Part shown: one piece after another, positions 60,372 to 64,000 of the stretch
Layout of the letters: each line of letters opens with the position of its first letter
Position numbering within the stretch: position 1 is the stretch's first letter
Origin: Chelativorans xinjiangensis
GTDB lineage: Bacteria > Pseudomonadota > Alphaproteobacteria > Rhizobiales > Rhizobiaceae
Direction of reading: 5' to 3'
NCBI RefSeq assembly: GCF_009812055.1
Contig: NZ_WQNH01000001.1
Coordinates: 1-64,000 of the forward strand
DNA: 64,000 bases
The notes under the pieces: model-generated
The model's input: only the letters and a program-made list of their open reading frames with translations
The model's database searches: none
Told to the model about the DNA's origin: nothing
Program-made: the position numbers and the translations under genes

Positions 60372-61204
60372 GATCGAAATCCGCCTCCACGTTTCGACGC
60401 TCGATTGCGCTGCACGCGGTTCTGGTGCCGTTGGCGATCGTCTGGCTGTTCCCGATCTGGATGATGGTGGTGTTCTCCACCATGCCGGAGAACGCCATCT
60501 TCAGCCCCAACATCCACCTGATCCCCTCCGACAGGTTCTGGGAGAATTTCCTGATCCTGCAGGCCGATACGGATTTCCTGCGCACCATCTTCGTCTCTGT
60601 CGTGGTGGCGCTGGTCTATACGGTCCTTTCGGTGATGCTCACCTCGATGGCCGGCTGGGCGCTTGCCCGCTACAGTTTCGCCGGAAAGGGGCTGGTGCTG
60701 TCGATCATCCTCGGCACCCTGACGCTTCCCTATTTCGTCGTCGTCATCCCGCAATTCATCATGGTGGCGCGCGACTTCGGCCTCTCCAACACCTGGTTCG
60801 CGCTGATCGTGCCGCCGCTGTTCAATTCGCTGGGCGTGCTCTTCATGCGCCAGTCCTTCTCCATGATGCCGGCGGAATTGTTCGACGCCGCGCGCGTCGA
60901 GGGTGTGCGGGAGTGGCGCATTTTCCTGTTCGTCGGCATGCCGCTCGCCCGCCCGACGCTGGCCGCGCTGTCGATCATCCTCTTCCTGGCTTCGTGGAAC
61001 AACTATCTCTGGCCGCTCCTCATCAACAACCGGCCCGACATGATGACGGCGCCGGTGGCGCTCGGCTCGCTGATCGGGCTTACCAAGGTCTCCTGGGGCG
61101 GCATCATGGTGGGGGCGGTCTTGCTGACGGCGCCGATGATCGCCGTCTTCGTTCTCCTGCAGCGTCATTTCATCGCCGGCATCGCCGCCGGCGCCGTAAA
61201 GTAA
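60368..61204 (+). CDS. Sugar ABC permease (MalG type), importer 6
   Basis: A 278-residue MalG-type permease starting at the ATG at 60368 that overlaps the upstream stop. First helix IALHAVLVPLAIVWLFPIWMMVVF; EAA loop FDAARVEGVREWRIFLFVGMPLA; end GIAAGAVK. In-frame codons upstream fall inside the MalF-type gene and are rejected. With the partner at 59511 it forms the importer 6 channel. The ATPase gene starts eleven bases after its stop. Confidence 0.92.
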   Translation: MRSKSASTFRRSIALHAVLVPLAIVWLFPIWMMVVFSTMPENAIFSPNIHLIPSDRFWENFLILQADTDFLRTIFVSVVVALVYTVLSVMLTSMAGWALARYSFAGKGLVLSIILGTLTLPYFVVVIPQFIMVARDFGLSNTWFALIVPPLFNSLGVLFMRQSFSMMPAELFDAARVEGVREWRIFLFVGMPLARPTLAALSIILFLASWNNYLWPLLINNRPDMMTAPVALGSLIGLTKVSWGGIMVGAVLLTAPMIAVFVLLQRHFIAGIAAGAVK

Positions 61205-61215
61205 GGGCGGAATTC

Positions 61216-62301
61216 ATGGCAGGCGTATCGCTCAAGAACGTGGTCAAGCGCTTCGGCACAATGGAGGTCGTGCACGGGGCGAGCCTGGACGTCGAGGATG
61301 GCGAGTTCATCGTCTTCGTCGGCCCTTCTGGCTGCGGGAAGTCGACATTGTTGCGCATGATCGCCGGGCTCGAGGACATCTCCGGCGGCGAGATCGCTAT
61401 CGGCGGCATGGCGGTCAACGATGTCGAGCCCGCCGACCGCGGCATCGCCATGGTGTTCCAGACCTATGCGCTCTACCCGCACATGACGGTGGAACGGAAC
61501 CTCTCCTTCGGCCTGCGCATGAACGGCAACGACAAGGCCGATACCGCGCGCAGGGTCGCCAAGGCGGCACAGATCCTGCGTATCGAGGAATTGCTCGACC
61601 GCCGCCCCCGCCAGCTTTCAGGCGGCCAACGCCAGCGCGTGGCCATCGGCCGGGCGATCGTGCGCGAGCCGCAGGTCTTCCTCTTCGACGAGCCGCTCTC
61701 AAACCTCGATGCGGAACTGCGCGTGCAGATGCGGGTGGAGATCGCCCGGCTGCATGCCGAACTCGGCGTTACCATGATCTATGTCACCCACGACCAGGTG
61801 GAGGCGATGACGCTGGCCGACAGGATCGTCGTCCTGCGCGCGGGCCGCATCGAGCAGATCGGCAAGCCGCTCGACCTCTACGACGATCCGGCAAACCAGT
61901 TCGTCGCCGGCTTCGTCGGCTCGCCAAAGATGAACTTCATGGCGGCCGAGGTCGCATCCGTCGAAGACGGCCGCGTTACGGTCGCTCTCGTCAACCACGG
62001 CGGCGCGCGGCTGACGATGCCGGTGGAAAACGGCTTTGCCGTCGGAGACCGTATCACCGTAGGCTTGCGGCCGGAGCATTTCCGGCGCGAGGGTGAGGGC
62101 GACTGCGACCTGCCCGTCAAGGTCGACATGGCCGAGCACCTGGGGTCGACCAGCTACATCTACGCCAACACCGCATCCAGCGAACAGCTTGTCATCGAAC
62201 GGGAGGAGTCGCGCAGCGAGATCGGCATGGAGCGTCTGACCGTCTCCATTCCAGCGGCCAGGGCCTATCTGTTCGATACCTCCGGCGCACGCCTGCGCTG
62301 A
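61216..62301 (+). CDS. Sugar ABC ATPase (MalK/UgpC type), importer 6
   Basis: A 361-residue MalK-type ATPase: Walker [11 protein letters not shown]-loop AMVFQTYALYPHM, signature [32 protein letters not shown], then FVAGFVGSPKMNFM and a C-terminal TOBE-type domain that includes GLRPEHFR. It starts at the ATG at 61216 with GGGCGGAA upstream. Its order behind two permeases closes the standard CUT1 set; the oxidoreductase fusion follows 42 bases on. Confidence 0.93.
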   Translation: MAGVSLKNVVKRFGTMEVVHGASLDVEDGEFIVFVGPSGCGKSTLLRMIAGLEDISGGEIAIGGMAVNDVEPADRGIAMVFQTYALYPHMTVERNLSFGLRMNGNDKADTARRVAKAAQILRIEELLDRRPRQLSGGQRQRVAIGRAIVREPQVFLFDEPLSNLDAELRVQMRVEIARLHAELGVTMIYVTHDQVEAMTLADRIVVLRAGRIEQIGKPLDLYDDPANQFVAGFVGSPKMNFMAAEVASVEDGRVTVALVNHGGARLTMPVENGFAVGDRITVGLRPEHFRREGEGDCDLPVKVDMAEHLGSTSYIYANTASSEQLVIEREESRSEIGMERLTVSIPAARAYLFDTSGARLR

Positions 62302-62343
62302 CAACGCAACAACCACTCGAAGAAGAGAAGAAAGCAGCTTTCC

Positions 62344-64000
62344 ATGACTTCATCACCCAAACTGCGCTGGGGCATTCTCGGGCCCGGAAACATCGCCAAG
62401 GCCTTCGCCGGCGGCATTGCCCATTCGGAGACGGGCGAACTCGTCGCCGTCGGCGCGCGGCGGCCGGACAAGGCGCGCTACGCCGAGGATTTCGCCGGTG
62501 CGCGCGTGCTCGACGGCTATCAGGCGCTGCTCGAGGATAGCGAAGTCGAGGCGGTTTACATTTCGACGCCGCACCCGCTGCACGCCGAATGGGCGATCAA
62601 GGCGGCGCGGGCCGGAAAGCATGTCCTGTGCGAAAAGCCCATGGGACTTACCGCCTACGAGGCAGATGCCGCCTTCCACGCCGCACGCAAGGCCGGCACC
62701 TTCATGGGCGAGGCCTTCATGTACCGCTTCCACCCGCAGACGGCAAAGCTCATCGAGCTTGTCGCCGGCGGGGCGGTCGGCCAGGTGCGGCTCATCAGGT
62801 CGAGCTTCGGCTTCGCAATGCCGTCCGTCATGGCCGATCACCGGCTTTACGCCAATCACCTCGCCGGCGGCGGCATTCTCGATGTCGGCTGCTATCCTGT
62901 CTCCATCGCGCGTCTGCTCGCGGGTGCGGTGGAGGGCAAGCCGTTCCTCGATCCCGCCAAGGTGGTCGGCACGGCGCATCTGGGCGAGACGGGCGTCGAC
63001 GAGTGGGCATCGGCAATTCTGCATTTCGACAACGGCATCATCGCCGAGGCCTCCTGCTCGATCTCGCTGAAGCAGGACAACATGCTGCGCGTCTTCGGCA
63101 CCGAGGGGCGCATCGAGGTAGCCGACTTCTGGTTTGCGAGCGGCGTGAAAGGCGGTGTCGGAAACATCGAGATCGTCAGGCCCGACGGTTCGAGGGAAAT
63201 CGTTTCCGTCGCCGAGGACCGCTGGCTCTACGCTTTCGAGGTCGACGCGGTGGCCGGGGCCGTGCGTGCCGGGCGGCAGGAGTTCGCAGCTCCCGGCAAG
63301 AGCTGGGACGACACGCTGGGCAATATGCGCACGCTCGACCGCTGGCGTGCGGCCGCCGGCCTCACCTACGAGGTCGAGAAGCCGGCGCTGCGCAAGGCGA
63401 CGCTTTCCGGCGAGAGACTGGAAAAGCGTGCGGAGACCATCGGCCGCCGCACCCTGCCGGGCATCGGCAAGCCGCTCTCCGAGGTGGCTCTCGGCTTCGA
63501 GGATTTCCCGGATTTCGCCAGTGCGGCCATCCTGCTCGACGCCTTCTACGAGGCTGGCGGCAATGTCTTCGACACCGCTTTCGTCTACGGCGGCGGGCGC
63601 ACCGAGGCGATCCTCGGCGACTGGCTTTCAAGCCGCGGGGTGCGCGAGGAGGCGGTGGTGATCGGCAAGGGCGCGCACTCGCCGCTCGCCTATCCCGACG
63701 TCATCGCCAAGCAGCTCGACCAGTCGCTGGAGCGGCTCAAGACCGATCATGTCGACGTCTATTTCATGCACCGCGACAACCCGGACGTGCCGGTGGGCGA
63801 GTTCGTCGACGCGATGGATGCGGAGGTGAAGGCGGGGCGCATCCGCGGGCTGTTCGGCGGCTCCAACTGGTCGATGGAGCGGATGAGCGAGGCAATCGAT
63901 TACGCAAGGAAGAACGGCAAGACGGCGCCCGGCGTTTTGTCCAACAACTTCTCGCTGGCCGAGATGATCGACCCGATCTGGGCCGGCTGCGTGAGCGCTT
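62344..64000 (+). CDS. Gfo/Idh/MocA dehydrogenase fused to aldo/keto reductase (partial, runs off the end)
   Basis: One open frame of at least 552 codons, still open at the window end. Residues 1-350: a Gfo/Idh/MocA oxidoreductase with Rossmann start GILGPGNIAKAFAGG, the EKP motif at 97-99 (LCEKPMG) and GGGILDVGCYPVS at about 176-187. Residues about 372 on: an aldo/keto reductase with D410 and Y415 (VFDTAFVYGGG), K442 (VIGKGAH) and H476 (FMHRDNP), the full catalytic tetrad. No stop or frameshift separates them. The two enzymes may catalyse successive steps on the sugar taken up by importer 6. The ATG at 62344 has only a weak ribosome site. Confidence 0.9.
   Translation, partial: MTSSPKLRWGILGPGNIAKAFAGGIAHSETGELVAVGARRPDKARYAEDFAGARVLDGYQALLEDSEVEAVYISTPHPLHAEWAIKAARAGKHVLCEKPMGLTAYEADAAFHAARKAGTFMGEAFMYRFHPQTAKLIELVAGGAVGQVRLIRSSFGFAMPSVMADHRLYANHLAGGGILDVGCYPVSIARLLAGAVEGKPFLDPAKVVGTAHLGETGVDEWASAILHFDNGIIAEASCSISLKQDNMLRVFGTEGRIEVADFWFASGVKGGVGNIEIVRPDGSREIVSVAEDRWLYAFEVDAVAGAVRAGRQEFAAPGKSWDDTLGNMRTLDRWRAAAGLTYEVEKPALRKATLSGERLEKRAETIGRRTLPGIGKPLSEVALGFEDFPDFASAAILLDAFYEAGGNVFDTAFVYGGGRTEAILGDWLSSRGVREEAVVIGKGAHSPLAYPDVIAKQLDQSLERLKTDHVDVYFMHRDNPDVPVGEFVDAMDAEVKAGRIRGLFGGSNWSMERMSEAIDYARKNGKTAPGVLSNNFSLAEMIDPIWAGCVSA

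Overview
The window looks like the chromosome of an alphaproteobacterium of the order Hyphomicrobiales, most likely a Mesorhizobium/Phyllobacteriaceae-type soil or plant-associated bacterium. The reasons are the high GC content, the very high density of carbohydrate ABC importers, an acdR-acdS pair, and several families of palindromic intergenic repeats with a rhizobial look. The family assignment is inference; there is no rRNA or housekeeping marker here. I saw no tRNA, rRNA, CRISPR array, transposase or phage gene.

Layout. 1-600: end of a TrkA-C (K+ channel/transport type) gene and a DoxX membrane protein. 891-7444: LacI-regulated CUT1 sugar importer with a cytoplasmic GH32/GH68-like hydrolase; the regulator sits behind a 38-bp perfect palindrome made of two overlapping operators. 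7504-9141: acdR/acdS, an Lrp-type regulator and ACC deaminase. 9360-15731: GntR regulator, a Cys/Met-type PLP enzyme and a second CUT1 importer. 15769-17729: LuxR-type response regulator and soluble GAF histidine kinase, divergent from a ribose-type (CUT2) importer with an SMP-30 lactonase (17998-23601). 23732-27627: winged-helix/TPR regulator, an MFS transporter and the decayed remains of a divergent MFS/TetR pair. 27671-40079: aldo/keto reductase, BtpA/SgcQ protein, M42 hydrolase, FGGY kinase, a third CUT1 importer split over two strands, a RbsD/FucU mutarotase and a ribokinase. 40324-45078: small lipoprotein, EF-hand protein and a heterodimeric ABC exporter. 45654-54627 (minus strand): ArsR-like regulator, GH51 arabinofuranosidase and a complete peptide-type ABC importer, read here as an arabino-oligosaccharide uptake locus. 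54948-56750: a further ABC exporter. 57120-64000: AraC regulator, a fourth CUT1 importer and a Gfo/Idh/MocA-aldo/keto reductase fusion that runs off the end.

How it works together. Six binding-protein-dependent importers are each paired with their own regulator and/or catabolic enzymes, so this is a mosaic of sugar-acquisition modules. In all six, a stem-loop or a palindromic repeat element lies right after the solute-binding protein gene, before the genes for the membrane parts; this suggests a shared way to make more binding protein than permease. The most novel-looking locus is the BtpA-M42-FGGY kinase-importer-FucU-ribokinase group, which recalls the E. coli sgc operon (SgcQ and SgcX) but with an ABC importer in place of a PTS. 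Other points for follow-up: an ArsR-type regulator with a beta-rich C-terminal domain and a Cys cluster, a two-enzyme oxidoreductase fusion, a deletion scar through a TetR/MFS pair, and a 0.5-kb GC-rich structured intergenic region near 45.2-45.6 kb.
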